DNA from: an uncultured Akkermansia sp.
Lineage (GTDB): Bacteria > Verrucomicrobiota > Verrucomicrobiia > Verrucomicrobiales > Akkermansiaceae
Length of the DNA stretch: 48,991 bases
NCBI GenBank assembly: GCA_947626545.1
Contig: CANQSS010000012.1
Location: forward strand, 1 to 48,991
Direction: 5' to 3'
The stretch's first letter is position 1, and the number at the start of each line of letters is the position of its first letter. The position numbers were made by a program, and so were the translations under genes. A model generated the notes under the pieces. It searched no databases and was not told the DNA's origin. It saw only the letters and a list, made by a program, of their open reading frames with translations. Of this stretch, positions 26,002 to 35,219 are shown piece by piece.

Positions 26002-26031
26002 TTGACATCCGAAGGAAAGGATGATTTTATA
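26002..26031 (+). promoter_or_regulatory. Sigma70-type promoter upstream of the secreted-protein gene
   Basis: TTGACA (26002-26007) and TTTATA (26026-26031) are separated by 18 bp. The predicted start is near 26038, about 20 nt before the ATG at 26060. A purine-rich GAGGAG at 26046-26051 is one of the few Shine-Dalgarno-like sequences in the window. Confidence 0.55.
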
Positions 26032-26059
26032 TCTTTGGAAAAGCGTGAGGAGACCCAAT

Positions 26060-27001
26060 ATGAAGCGGAAACTCATGGAAAAACTGAGGACAAGGCTTGG
26101 AATGGCATTGGTTGCTGTGGTGGGGATACCCTTGGCTGCCGCACAAGATGCCAACAATGACCATTCTGTTGTGGAGATCAGCGCGCCCAAGATCACGCAG
26201 ACACTAACAGAAGAACAATTCGATGCCCTCAAGCTGCATATGCAGCAGGTGCGTATGCTCGAGTATGTCGAGAACCCCAGCTTTGAAAATGCTTCGATGC
26301 TGCTCAGTTTGATACCGACGCCAAAGAACATGATGTACCGCGCCGGCTTTTTCTCGCGCGTGCTGCAGCAACACGAAGGCCGCATACGTGAGCTGTTGGA
26401 GAAAGCCGAGAAAGAACCGAATTACCCGTTGCTCGGTCCCTCGCTTTCGCAAGGCAGTCAATGGTCCCACCGCTACATGCTATGCATCGCTGAGTGGCTT
26501 GCCAACACGAAGGAGAGTAACAAAGAGGCTTTTGAAGCGTTGGATCACGACCCTACTATGAAGGGGTACCTGCGCATTGGACCAACGACAGAACGTCCTG
26601 ACTTCACCCACCTAGAGGCGCTGGAGAACGGTGCGGAGGAGGCGACTCTACTCGACATGGCATGGGGGGCGTATGACGCCACGCGCGATCCGAAGATCCT
26701 CGCCTCATTCCTGCGCTGCGCCTCCCGTAAAACTCCGCCGCAACAAGGCGTTCGCTTCTGGAGAAAGCAGAATGACCGTGAGCGCGCCGATGCGTCGATG
26801 CTCAAAGAGAGGCACTTTGACTTGCCCGCTATGGCCGCCAAGTGGAGTCTGCAGTCTCGAGCCGAACAGGATGCTGACTTCGCAAGACGAGTGAATAAGT
26901 TGCTCAAGATATTGGCGCCGGACGCTCAGGAGAGGTACAAGAAACCGCTCCCTGAACTCGATTCCGGTGCGAGTCAATACGACCCCAACGGCACGAAATG
27001 A
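26060..27001 (+). CDS. Secreted protein of unknown function
   Basis: The 313 aa precursor starts with a Sec signal peptide: a basic MKRKLMEKLRTR region, a hydrophobic GMALVAVVGIPLAAA core and a likely cleavage after AAAQ or AAA. The mature part is alpha-helical with no motif I can name. The ATG at 26060 is preferred over the in-frame ATG at 26021 because it directly precedes the signal peptide, has a GAGGAG ribosome site and fits the promoter. The base composition is like the chromosomal flanks, not the island. It is followed by a DUF5069-like gene, possibly in a separate unit. Confidence 0.7.
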   Translation: MKRKLMEKLRTRLGMALVAVVGIPLAAAQDANNDHSVVEISAPKITQTLTEEQFDALKLHMQQVRMLEYVENPSFENASMLLSLIPTPKNMMYRAGFFSRVLQQHEGRIRELLEKAEKEPNYPLLGPSLSQGSQWSHRYMLCIAEWLANTKESNKEAFEALDHDPTMKGYLRIGPTTERPDFTHLEALENGAEEATLLDMAWGAYDATRDPKILASFLRCASRKTPPQQGVRFWRKQNDRERADASMLKERHFDLPAMAAKWSLQSRAEQDADFARRVNKLLKILAPDAQERYKKPLPELDSGASQYDPNGTK

Positions 27002-27090
27002 GTGGAGCAGGCTTGTGAACGGGAACGTGTTTCCTAATACGTTTATCATGGGATTTCCGGCTTGCCAACAGGCGAGTGGGGTACTATACT

Positions 27091-27651
27091 ATGAGCATGG
27101 AGTGGGATGACGAGTTTATGGCGATGTTTGCCGAGATGGTTGCGCGCTTCCATACGCGGGATGCGAACAGTGGGGAAAGGTTTGTCCTACCACATGAGCA
27201 GGAGATGCTGGCAAGCATTGGCTATACCCCGCAAGAGATATACGGGTATGTGGAAGATTATGCGCGACTCGGAGATCCCACCCCGAGCACCGTCCTGCTC
27301 ATAGCTGCAGCTCGCCGCTCCTTTTTTTTGACGGTGCAGCGAGGTATTGCCGGTTCTACCCAACTGCGTGAGACAGACCTGCCTCGCGAAGATGAAACTC
27401 TTCAAGACATTGGCTACTTACCGCGCATCATCCGCAAAGCCGAGTCCAAGTTGTATGGCACACTTCCACCAGGCGTCATGTATTATTGCGCCAAGGATCG
27501 CGCCTTTCTGCGTTCACATGGCGGAATTCACCCGGCCGACTTCTTGTACGTGGTGTGGGGAGCGCACGGAGACCGACAGAAAGTCGTATCCTACGTGTTA
27601 CGCATGATGTCGTCTTCAAAAGAGCATAGCGACAGCAAACCAAGCGCCTGA
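27091..27651 (+). CDS. DUF5069-like protein
   Basis: The 186 aa product has a C-terminal half (from about residue 110) with the pattern LPRIIRKAESKLYGTLPPGV, then YYCAKDRAFL, GIHPADFLYVVWGAHGD and a final helix. This fits my recollection of the DUF5069 family: a P-R/K-x-R-x-x-G core, Y-C-x-x-D, then G-I-x-x-x-x-F. The function of that family is unknown to me. The start is uncertain; ATG at 27091 was chosen over a GTG at 27076 and an ATG at 27097. It is soluble, with no signal peptide, and sits 4 bp before the next gene on the same strand. Confidence 0.6.
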   Translation: MSMEWDDEFMAMFAEMVARFHTRDANSGERFVLPHEQEMLASIGYTPQEIYGYVEDYARLGDPTPSTVLLIAAARRSFFLTVQRGIAGSTQLRETDLPREDETLQDIGYLPRIIRKAESKLYGTLPPGVMYYCAKDRAFLRSHGGIHPADFLYVVWGAHGDRQKVVSYVLRMMSSSKEHSDSKPSA

Positions 27652-27655
27652 ATAT

Positions 27656-28153
27656 ATGATGCCTGCAAACCCCAGTCCAAAACCTCATCCGCACGTGCCA
27701 ACTGAGAGTCCATCCCCGGAGTTCGAGGATCTTCTGTCCTCCCAGAGGAGAGCGCTGGAAGAAATGTCGCAGCATTTGCTCGATAAGCTTAATGTGATGG
27801 TAGTTGAGCAGGAGACGCGAGCCAAAGAGTTCGCGCAAAGAGTGCAATCTGTATCCCCTCTCCCGCAGCAGGGAGATTGGAGTGCGTCCGTCAAACCCTC
27901 TCAGGCGCAGAAGGAGCCTCCACCTTCTCCGCGGAGGAAGAGCGATTGGGAAACGTCGCAGAGAACGACTCACGGGCAGCAGAAATCCCCCAACGCTTCC
28001 GGCGTACGTGACCGGTTCACTTCGCTCAGCGAAAAAACAATGGAATGGATGACAGAGGGAGCTTCGACTCCTGCGGAAAAAGCAAACAACAAAGGGTGCT
28101 TCTTTTTAATCGTCGTTCTTTTCATTATTTATATGATATTGAAGTTCCTGTAA
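27656..28153 (+). CDS. Proline-rich protein with C-terminal membrane anchor
   Basis: The 165 aa product has a proline-rich N-terminus, a charged helical region (about residues 25-65), a second low-complexity region, and a single hydrophobic helix at the very C-terminus (CFFLIVVLFIIYMILKFL). It is therefore a predicted tail-anchored or inner-membrane protein with a cytoplasmic N-terminal part. No family is recognised. It starts 4 bp after the DUF5069-like gene and ends 3 bp before the efflux adaptor gene, so it is probably in the same transcript as the RND genes. Confidence 0.65.
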   Translation: MMPANPSPKPHPHVPTESPSPEFEDLLSSQRRALEEMSQHLLDKLNVMVVEQETRAKEFAQRVQSVSPLPQQGDWSASVKPSQAQKEPPPSPRRKSDWETSQRTTHGQQKSPNASGVRDRFTSLSEKTMEWMTEGASTPAEKANNKGCFFLIVVLFIIYMILKFL

Positions 28154-28156
28154 AAC

Positions 28157-31100
28157 ATGAGCACGATACGAGAGAAAAAATTGTGGGCTCACGCTGGGTG
28201 GCTGAGCTGTGCAGCAGCCGTCGTTCTGCTGTTGGTGGCGTGCGGGAAGGAGCAAGAACAAACCCGAGTCGCTCCGCCGGAGGTCATGACGTTCCCCCTC
28301 CTGCAGCAGGAGGTGACCGACACCAGAGAGTGGTTTGGTTACCTGCGAGGCATTCGTGATACGGACTTGCACCCACGCGTCACAGGTTTCCTGCTCAGTC
28401 AGGATTACACCAATGGGAGTTATGTGAATGAAGGAGATATCCTCTTCCGCATTGATCCCGCCACCTTTCAGGCGGAACTTGCCCTAGCTGAGGCAAATCT
28501 GGAGGCGGCGCAGGCCGGGGTAGCTTCTGCGCGGGCAACTGTGGAGCAGGCTCAGATGGATGTGGATCGCTACGAGCAGCTGGTGGACAATGGAGCTGTT
28601 TCGGAAAAAGATCTCAACGATGCGCGACATCGATTGCGTTCCTCCAAAGCCTCGTTGGACGCTGCTTTGGCTAGCGTTGAGCAGAACAAAGCCGCTGTGG
28701 ATAAGGCAAAAATCAATCTGGAGTACACCGTTATCCGCGCGCCATACGCCGGTATCATGAGCACCTCAGAAGTTTCCACAGGCGATCTCGTGAGTCCCTC
28801 TGTCAAGCTCGCAAACATCACGGCGATTGACCCGGTGCGCTTGGAGTTTGGCATCAACAGCGACAACATGATAGAAGCTTTCCGCAAATATGGCGACTTG
28901 ACCAACAGAGGTAAGAGCGAGCTGCCGCCACCGCCGCCGGTGGACATTATGTTGGAGGATGGCACTGTGTTCCCGCAGAAAGGGAAACTCACGGCCATGG
29001 AGAGCAAGGTGGGCGAGTCCGGACTCATCACCGTGGAGGGAGAGGTACCCAATCCGGAGCATCTACTCCGTGGGGGCATGCCGGTGCGTGTGCGTATTCC
29101 TCTGGCACGCAGAAATGTGCTGCTGGTGCCGGAACAATCCATCCGCAGCGTGCTGCGTAATGACTTCATCATCGTGGTGGATCCCAAAAACGAACCGCAC
29201 ATGATTCCCGTTGTCATCCAGGGCAAATACCCGGTGATGGTGAAGGAAGAGGATGGCTACAGCTCTGAGCAGCAAATGGTCGCCGTTGACGGATTGCGAT
29301 CCCCTCTGCCGGAGGTGTTGCACGGTCTCGGTTATGAGGATGCTTCAAAAGCAATCGTGGTTGCAGATGAGGTTAATGCCGTGCACGCCTCCAATATCTC
29401 CTCGTCCAACAGTCGATTGAATGCCGACAGCAAGCAGCCGAGAGGCACCATCGTGCCCACGAAGTTCAGCTACCGCCCCAAGATGCTGCCGGCGGTTGCC
29501 GCAGCCTCAGAGGGGAAGAGCGTGGTAGCTGAGGACAGGCCGGATGCGAAGCCCACTATGCCTCCTGTGCCGGTGAAAGTGACGCCGCTGCTGCGGCAGG
29601 ATGTGCAAGTGGTCGATGAGTGGTTCGGCACGCTGCGCGGGGTGGAGGAAACGGACATCCGTCCCCAAGTGAGCGGTTTTGTCCGGGAACAGCATTTCCG
29701 CGATGGCTCACTCGTAAAAGAAGGAGATCTGCTTTTCACCATTGATCCCGCCCCCTATGAAGCCGCAGTTGAGGAAGCCCGTGCCAACTTGCTCATGGCC
29801 AAAGCCAGCTACCAGCAGGCTCTCTCTCAGCTGGAGCGCGCTCAGCAGGATTTCCAACGTTATGACAAGTTAAGCAAAACCTCGCCCGGCGCAATTTCCG
29901 ACAAGACGCTCACAGATGCTCGCAGTGCAATTCAGATGAGTGAAGCGAGCGTACTCAAGGCCAAAGCGGCCATTTCCCAAATGGAAGCGGCCCTCAAGCT
30001 TGCGGAGATTAATCTGGCGTACACCGAAGTACGAGCTCCATTTGATGGTCGCATTGGCATTCACAAGCCGTCCGTGGGCGCTTTAGTTTCGCCGAGCGAT
30101 CCGGAGCCTCTCGTTACCCTTTCCTCCATCAATCCCATGCGAGTGGATTTCCAAGTGAGCGGCAAGGGTGCCCTGAGCGGAATTGCTGCCTTTGAGACTC
30201 GGCACGATCGCCACGGTGGAGACGAAAAGCCCGGTTTCGAACTGGTGCTGGAGGATGGCACGGTTTACCCTGCACGGGGTGAGGTGGTGTCCGCCGACAA
30301 TGCACTGAATCGCTCCACGGGCACGTTAAGAGTGGTGGGTCACGTGGACAACAAAGACGGCGGACTGCGCAGCGGCATGTCCGTGCGCGTGCGCGCCGGC
30401 ATGAAGAGCGTGAAGGGCGCCTACCTCGTGCCCGCGCGAGCGCCGATGAGTGCGCAGGGACGTGATATGCTTGTTCTGGTGAGGCCGGATGGTGCGCCGC
30501 AGATGCTGCCCATCACGCGTGGTTCCATCGTGAATATTGCAGTGCCTGATACGGAGGGCAAACCTGGCTCTGTGCAACCTATGCAAATCGTGGACGTGGA
30601 TCGCAACTTGGTGGCGGCCATGGTGTTGGCCAAGAGTAAGGCTCCCAGCTTGGAATCTGTGGTGCTGGGAGGCGCCGACGTGGAAAATTGGAAGGAATTT
30701 TTGCTCAAGCAGATGAACCTGCAGAACAGCCGTGAACTCCTCGAGAAGTACGCTAAGAAGCAGCAGCCGGATGACGCTCCGCAGAAAGCTGGCGTGGCAG
30801 ACTGGGATCAGTTGTTCATCAAAGAGGTCGGGGCGAAAGATATGCGAGGTGCAGCACTCCGTATGCTCGGGGCAAAAGATGAGCTGGATCTCATTGCCGC
30901 TTCGCAAGGGGCGGCATCGGTGCTGGAAATGGCGCTCAAGGAGCTCGGCTACCAGGATATGAACAACGTGTCGGTGGTGGTGGAGGGCTCGCTGATGGCA
31001 GCTCAGGCCTTTGCCGCCAATATGCAGAGCGGGTCTCAGGCCAACAAGCTTAATCCGACGCCATTCCATTACAGCCCTCCGAGAACGGTGGTCGAATCTG

Positions 31101-31186
31101 TGACGGCGGATGGAAGTGACGACAGTTCCTCATCCAATTTACCGGTAGATCAGCACGGAGCAACGGCTCAACCTGAAGAGAAATAA
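28157..31186 (+). CDS. RND efflux periplasmic adaptor, two complete adaptor units in one polypeptide
   Basis: Adaptors of the AcrA/HlyD family join the inner-membrane RND pump to the outer-membrane channel. A usual adaptor is about 370-420 aa; this product is 1009 aa. A lipoprotein signal (LLLVACGKEQ) starts the protein. Unit 1 (about 35-450) has the lipoyl halves around GFLLSQDYTNGSYVNEGDIL and VIRAPYAGIM with a coiled hairpin between. Unit 2 (about 471-1009) repeats the order with VSGFVREQHFRDGSLVKEGD and EVRAPFDGRIG. Each unit also ends with a similar extra module (VLHGLGYEDASKAIVV and ALKELGYQDMNNVSVV). It is followed after 16 bp by the RND pump gene. No outer-membrane factor gene is nearby. 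Confidence 0.93.
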   Translation: MSTIREKKLWAHAGWLSCAAAVVLLLVACGKEQEQTRVAPPEVMTFPLLQQEVTDTREWFGYLRGIRDTDLHPRVTGFLLSQDYTNGSYVNEGDILFRIDPATFQAELALAEANLEAAQAGVASARATVEQAQMDVDRYEQLVDNGAVSEKDLNDARHRLRSSKASLDAALASVEQNKAAVDKAKINLEYTVIRAPYAGIMSTSEVSTGDLVSPSVKLANITAIDPVRLEFGINSDNMIEAFRKYGDLTNRGKSELPPPPPVDIMLEDGTVFPQKGKLTAMESKVGESGLITVEGEVPNPEHLLRGGMPVRVRIPLARRNVLLVPEQSIRSVLRNDFIIVVDPKNEPHMIPVVIQGKYPVMVKEEDGYSSEQQMVAVDGLRSPLPEVLHGLGYEDASKAIVVADEVNAVHASNISSSNSRLNADSKQPRGTIVPTKFSYRPKMLPAVAAASEGKSVVAEDRPDAKPTMPPVPVKVTPLLRQDVQVVDEWFGTLRGVEETDIRPQVSGFVREQHFRDGSLVKEGDLLFTIDPAPYEAAVEEARANLLMAKASYQQALSQLERAQQDFQRYDKLSKTSPGAISDKTLTDARSAIQMSEASVLKAKAAISQMEAALKLAEINLAYTEVRAPFDGRIGIHKPSVGALVSPSDPEPLVTLSSINPMRVDFQVSGKGALSGIAAFETRHDRHGGDEKPGFELVLEDGTVYPARGEVVSADNALNRSTGTLRVVGHVDNKDGGLRSGMSVRVRAGMKSVKGAYLVPARAPMSAQGRDMLVLVRPDGAPQMLPITRGSIVNIAVPDTEGKPGSVQPMQIVDVDRNLVAAMVLAKSKAPSLESVVLGGADVENWKEFLLKQMNLQNSRELLEKYAKKQQPDDAPQKAGVADWDQLFIKEVGAKDMRGAALRMLGAKDELDLIAASQGAASVLEMALKELGYQDMNNVSVVVEGSLMAAQAFAANMQSGSQANKLNPTPFHYSPPRTVVESVTADGSDDSSSSNLPVDQHGATAQPEEK

Positions 31187-31202
31187 TTACCCCTTTCATA
31201 CG

Positions 31203-34200
31203 ATGTCACCATTCTTTATCAAACATCCCATTATTGCGGCGGTTATCGCCATTGTCACGACGTTGCTCGGGCTCATCAGTATGGCGAGTCTGCCCATTTC
31301 GCAGTACCCGGATATTGCTCCTGTCACGATCAATTTGAGTGCGACATACCCCGGCGCCAATGCGCAGGAAGTAGCGGATTCCGTGGCTACGCCCGTCGAG
31401 CTGCAACTTTCCGGCATTGAGGGCATGGATTACATGAATTCTACCTCGTCCAACAACGGAACCTGCAGCATCAACGTTGTTTTCGAACCGGGGACAGACG
31501 CCAACATCGACCAGCAGCTCACTTACATGCGCTACAGCCAGGCTACTTCCCAGCTTCCTTCGACCGTGGCGCAGATGGGGGTGACCATCAAGCAGTCCTC
31601 GGGGTTGCCGCTGATGATGTACGCGCTGGATTCGCCGCAGGGTTTCTTCAACCCCATCGACCTGACGGGCTACGCGTACATCAACTTGGTGGATCCAGTG
31701 AAACGCGTGAAGGGCGTGGGCGATGTGATGGTGTTCGGCGGACGCTATGCCATTCGCATCTGGCTGAACAGCGAGAAGATGGCGCAGAAGGGCATTTCCG
31801 TGCAGGAGGTGTACAATGCCGTGAACACGCAGAATGCGATCAATCCGGGCGGCGCCGTGGGTGCAGAACCCATGCCGGACGGTCAGGAGTTCACCTACAC
31901 CATTCGCAACAAGGGACGCATGGAGTCCGTGGAGGAGTTTGAAGACATCATCGTGCGTCAGCAGGGGGCTCAGGCTGTGCGTCTGCGTGATATTGCGCGC
32001 ATCGAGCTCGGTTCGCAAAGCTATTCGCTGGCTGGGCGGGTGAACAGCCAGCCCGCCACGGCGCTCGCCATCTATCAATCGGCGGACGCCAACGCGCTGG
32101 AAACGGCCGAGAGCTTGCGCGAGCTCTTTGCGCAGAAAGAAAAAGTGATGCCGGAGGGTATGCGCGGCTTTATTGCGCTGGACACAACCACCCCGGTGGT
32201 GGATTCCATCAACGAAATTGTGGTCACACTCTTCGAGGCTCTCGTGCTGGTGGCGATTGTGGTGTTCGTGTTCCTGCAGGGGTGGCGCGCCACACTCATC
32301 CCGCTCATCGCCGTGCCGGTTTCGTTGGTCACAACTTTCTGCTTCTTCCCCATTCTGGGCTTTTCTTTGAATACGATCTGCCTGCTCGGCATGGTGCTCG
32401 CCATCGGCTTGGTGGTGGATGACGCCATTGTGGTGGTGGAGGCGGTGGAGGCGCACATGGAGAGCGGTATGAGCGCACGCCAGGCCACCTTTGCAGCCAT
32501 GAAGGAGGTGAGTGGTCCGGTGGTGGCCATCGCGCTGGTACTTGCAGCGGTGTTTTTGCCCTCCGTGTTGCTGCCGGGAATCACGGGCACGCTGTTCCAG
32601 CAGTTCGCGGTGACGATCGCCGTGTCGATGCTCATTTCTGCTTTCAATGCGCTTTCGCTTTCGCCGGCGCTTTCGGCGCTTCTGCTCAAACCGAAGTCGG
32701 AAGAGCATTCGCTGCTCACGCCGCTGTACAATTTGTTCAACCGCGGGTATGAAAAACTCGCAGCTGGCTTTGCGGCCGCCTGCGGCTTCATGTGCCGGCA
32801 TCTCATTCTTTCCATGCCTCTTCTCGCCGCCCTTGCCATCTGTATCTGGCCGGTTTCCAAGCAAGTGCCCGGCGGCTTCCTGCCGGATGAGGACCAGGGC
32901 TTCCTGCTTTGCGGCGTTATCATGAAACCCGGCGTGTCGATGCAGCGCCTCACGGAGCAGACGGTGACGGTCGAGAAAACGCTTGCTCAGGATTCTGCCA
33001 CGGAGAACGTCATTTCCATCATTGGCATGAATATCATCATCAACGTGCAGACCACCAACGCGATGACCTATTTCGTGAAACTCAAGGATTACAAGGATCG
33101 CCCGGTGATGGAAAATGGCAAGCGTCCCACTGCAGCGGATGTGCAGAGGCGCCTTACCACGGCGCTCATGCTCTCCGGGGCGGACGGCGTGACTTTCGTT
33201 ACCAGCCCGCCGGCCATTCCGGGCGTCGGCACGGGCAATGGCGTGTCCGTGATCTTGGAAGATATGGAGGGGCAGGGAGTGCAGGCTCTTTACGCCCAAG
33301 CCCAACGCTACGAAGCAGCCCTGCGTAAGTACCCGGCCATCGCGGCAGCCTCGGACATGATGCTTCCGCAGGTGCCGCAGAAGAGCATTGCCATCGACAA
33401 AGACAAGTGCCTGGCGCAGGGGGTGGATTACTCCGCCGCCAACGCGCTGCTCCAGTGCTTCAACGGTTCGCAATTCGTCAACTATTTCACGAAGTTCGGG
33501 CAGCAGTGGCAGGTGTACCTGCAGGCGGCCGGCTCCAGCCGCGTCAATACCGACCAAATTGCCAATTTCTACGTGCGCAATAATGCCGGTGAATCCGTGC
33601 CGCTCAGCACGCTTGTCACCATCAAGGACATTGCCGACACGGAATTTGTTTTCCACATGAACAACTACAACGCCGCGCGCATCAACGTGACCCCGGCTGA
33701 GGGCTACTCCACCGCGCAGGCGATGGAAGCTGTGGAGACCTGCTTCAATGAAACGATGGATACCACCAAGTATGCCATTGACTACATTGACATGAGCTTC
33801 CAGGAGAAGAAGGTGCAGGAGGGCTTGGGACTCGGTTCCATCTTTGCTCTCTCCGGCTTGTTTGCGTTCTTGATTATGGCGGCATTGTATGAGAAATGGA
33901 CGCTGCCGCTGGCTATCTTCCTTTCCGTGCCGGTGGCGGTCCTCGGTGCGTTCATCGGCTTGTGGATCTTCGGCGTGGATCTCAATTTGTACGCGCAGAT
34001 CGGGCTGGTGATGCTCGTGGGTCTGGCTGCCAAGAATGCGATTCTGATTGTGGAGTATGCGATTCTGCAGATGGAGCGCGGACTGAGTCTGCTGGACGCA
34101 GCTGTCACGGCGGCTCGCTTGCGTCTGCGCCCCATCCTCATGACATCCTTTGCCTTCATCCTAGGCTGTGTGCCGCTGGTGACGGCAGAGGGGGCCGGCG

Positions 34201-34394
34201 CTCTCGCCCGCAATGCCATCGGCGTGGTGGTTGTCATCGGCATGTCGATTGCCACAGGTATCGGCGTGTTTTTCGTACCGTGCTCTTTCGTCGCCATCAT
34301 GAAGCTCTTCCGCAGCAAGGTGTCGAAGCCCCAGCGTGGGGATGACCCGGATGAAGTCTTCGCCTACTCCAAGCTGGAGGAAGAGCAGTCATGA
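31203..34394 (+). CDS. RND family multidrug efflux pump (AcrB/HAE1-like)
   Basis: This inner-membrane, proton-driven pump of 1063 aa matches AcrB in length and order. It has TM1 with IIAAVIAIVTTLLGL, a porter domain with SISQYPDIAP-like sequence, and TM4 with the proton-relay pair in GLVVDDAIVVVEAVE. TM10 carries the matching Lys in VGLAAKNAILIVEYA. The C-terminal half starts the second set of six helices. All relay residues (D, D, K) are present, so it should be functional. The ATG at 31203 follows the fused adaptor gene and the stop overlaps the next gene by 4 bp. The substrate cannot be read from the sequence. Confidence 0.96.
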   Translation: MSPFFIKHPIIAAVIAIVTTLLGLISMASLPISQYPDIAPVTINLSATYPGANAQEVADSVATPVELQLSGIEGMDYMNSTSSNNGTCSINVVFEPGTDANIDQQLTYMRYSQATSQLPSTVAQMGVTIKQSSGLPLMMYALDSPQGFFNPIDLTGYAYINLVDPVKRVKGVGDVMVFGGRYAIRIWLNSEKMAQKGISVQEVYNAVNTQNAINPGGAVGAEPMPDGQEFTYTIRNKGRMESVEEFEDIIVRQQGAQAVRLRDIARIELGSQSYSLAGRVNSQPATALAIYQSADANALETAESLRELFAQKEKVMPEGMRGFIALDTTTPVVDSINEIVVTLFEALVLVAIVVFVFLQGWRATLIPLIAVPVSLVTTFCFFPILGFSLNTICLLGMVLAIGLVVDDAIVVVEAVEAHMESGMSARQATFAAMKEVSGPVVAIALVLAAVFLPSVLLPGITGTLFQQFAVTIAVSMLISAFNALSLSPALSALLLKPKSEEHSLLTPLYNLFNRGYEKLAAGFAAACGFMCRHLILSMPLLAALAICIWPVSKQVPGGFLPDEDQGFLLCGVIMKPGVSMQRLTEQTVTVEKTLAQDSATENVISIIGMNIIINVQTTNAMTYFVKLKDYKDRPVMENGKRPTAADVQRRLTTALMLSGADGVTFVTSPPAIPGVGTGNGVSVILEDMEGQGVQALYAQAQRYEAALRKYPAIAAASDMMLPQVPQKSIAIDKDKCLAQGVDYSAANALLQCFNGSQFVNYFTKFGQQWQVYLQAAGSSRVNTDQIANFYVRNNAGESVPLSTLVTIKDIADTEFVFHMNNYNAARINVTPAEGYSTAQAMEAVETCFNETMDTTKYAIDYIDMSFQEKKVQEGLGLGSIFALSGLFAFLIMAALYEKWTLPLAIFLSVPVAVLGAFIGLWIFGVDLNLYAQIGLVMLVGLAAKNAILIVEYAILQMERGLSLLDAAVTAARLRLRPILMTSFAFILGCVPLVTAEGAGALARNAIGVVVVIGMSIATGIGVFFVPCSFVAIMKLFRSKVSKPQRGDDPDEVFAYSKLEEEQS

Positions 34395-35176
34395 CCTTGC
34401 CGCAGCGTGGGTTGGCGTGGCTTTGTTTGGCTTTGCTTACCTTGGCGCAGGTGTGGGCCGCCCCGCTCAATCCGCATATCCTGCGCGCTGTGCAGAGCAT
34501 GCCAACCGGAGGCGGCTATGCCTCTGACCGCGCGGCGGAAGTGCGTCTCGCTCGCTCGGGAATTGTGTGGCAGAAGCGATCCCAGCAGCTCGTCGTTGCT
34601 CCGCGTGCGGCTTCGCCCTCCTTCTGTTCCGCCGCATGCTACATGGTTCTGCTGCGTGCCCTTGGCTCCTGGGAGACAGAGCAGGGGAGGCATGTCTTCT
34701 CGGCTCAGGTTTGGGAATCCTTGCGGGTGGGGGAGTCACACCCGGACGGTTCATTGAGCTGGGGACGCTTCAATTCCAACGGACCGGGCTGCGCCAAGTG
34801 GGTGTACGACCTCCGTGCCGGAGTCAACTTTACCGACCCGAAATCCGCTCTCCCGGGTGATTTCCTTAAAATATTCTTCTCACCTCAAATTGGAGCGCAA
34901 GAGCGCGGTCACCTGGTTGTCTTTCTCGGCCTTGAGCAGCTGCGCGGGCAGCCCCACATCCGCTTTTGGTCGGCCAACAAACCCGGTGGTTACGGCATCC
35001 GGACTCTCCCTCTCTCATCGATCCATCACATGATCTTCACGCGCGTGACACATCCCGAGCGTATCGCATTGGCGCCGTCCCTCCCCGTACATGATCCTTG
35101 GTTGGCTGCCATGCTTACCCATAACTTCTCCTTCCCCGAGATTTGTCGACGCTGTGGAATGGGGCGCGGCCGTTAA
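34391..35176 (+). CDS. Secreted protein with possible papain-like (NlpC/P60 or CHAP-type) fold
   Basis: The 261 aa precursor has a Sec signal peptide (GLAWLCLALLTLAQVWA). The mature part shows SPSFCSAACYMVLLRAL, with Cys79 at the start of a helix, and later RGHLVVFLG, with His174 at the start of a strand. This is the Cys-helix/His-strand layout of papain-like amidases of the NlpC/P60 or CHAP type. ALPGDFLKIFF just before the His resembles the GDLVFF turn in those families. I infer a cell-wall or envelope peptidase or amidase, not proved. The ATG overlaps the pump stop (ATGA), indicating translational coupling to the RND pump. Confidence 0.65.
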   Translation: MTLPQRGLAWLCLALLTLAQVWAAPLNPHILRAVQSMPTGGGYASDRAAEVRLARSGIVWQKRSQQLVVAPRAASPSFCSAACYMVLLRALGSWETEQGRHVFSAQVWESLRVGESHPDGSLSWGRFNSNGPGCAKWVYDLRAGVNFTDPKSALPGDFLKIFFSPQIGAQERGHLVVFLGLEQLRGQPHIRFWSANKPGGYGIRTLPLSSIHHMIFTRVTHPERIALAPSLPVHDPWLAAMLTHNFSFPEICRRCGMGRGR

Positions 35177-35219
35177 GTCGCACAAGGGAAGCCTTTCGTG
35201 GCGCATCCAGGTACAGCGT

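Noticed and set aside
31206..33656. 816-codon open frame on the minus strand opposite the RND pump
   Set aside because: It is extremely His- and Arg-rich and has no motif. It is a shadow of the pump gene, whose plus-strand frame has all family motifs.
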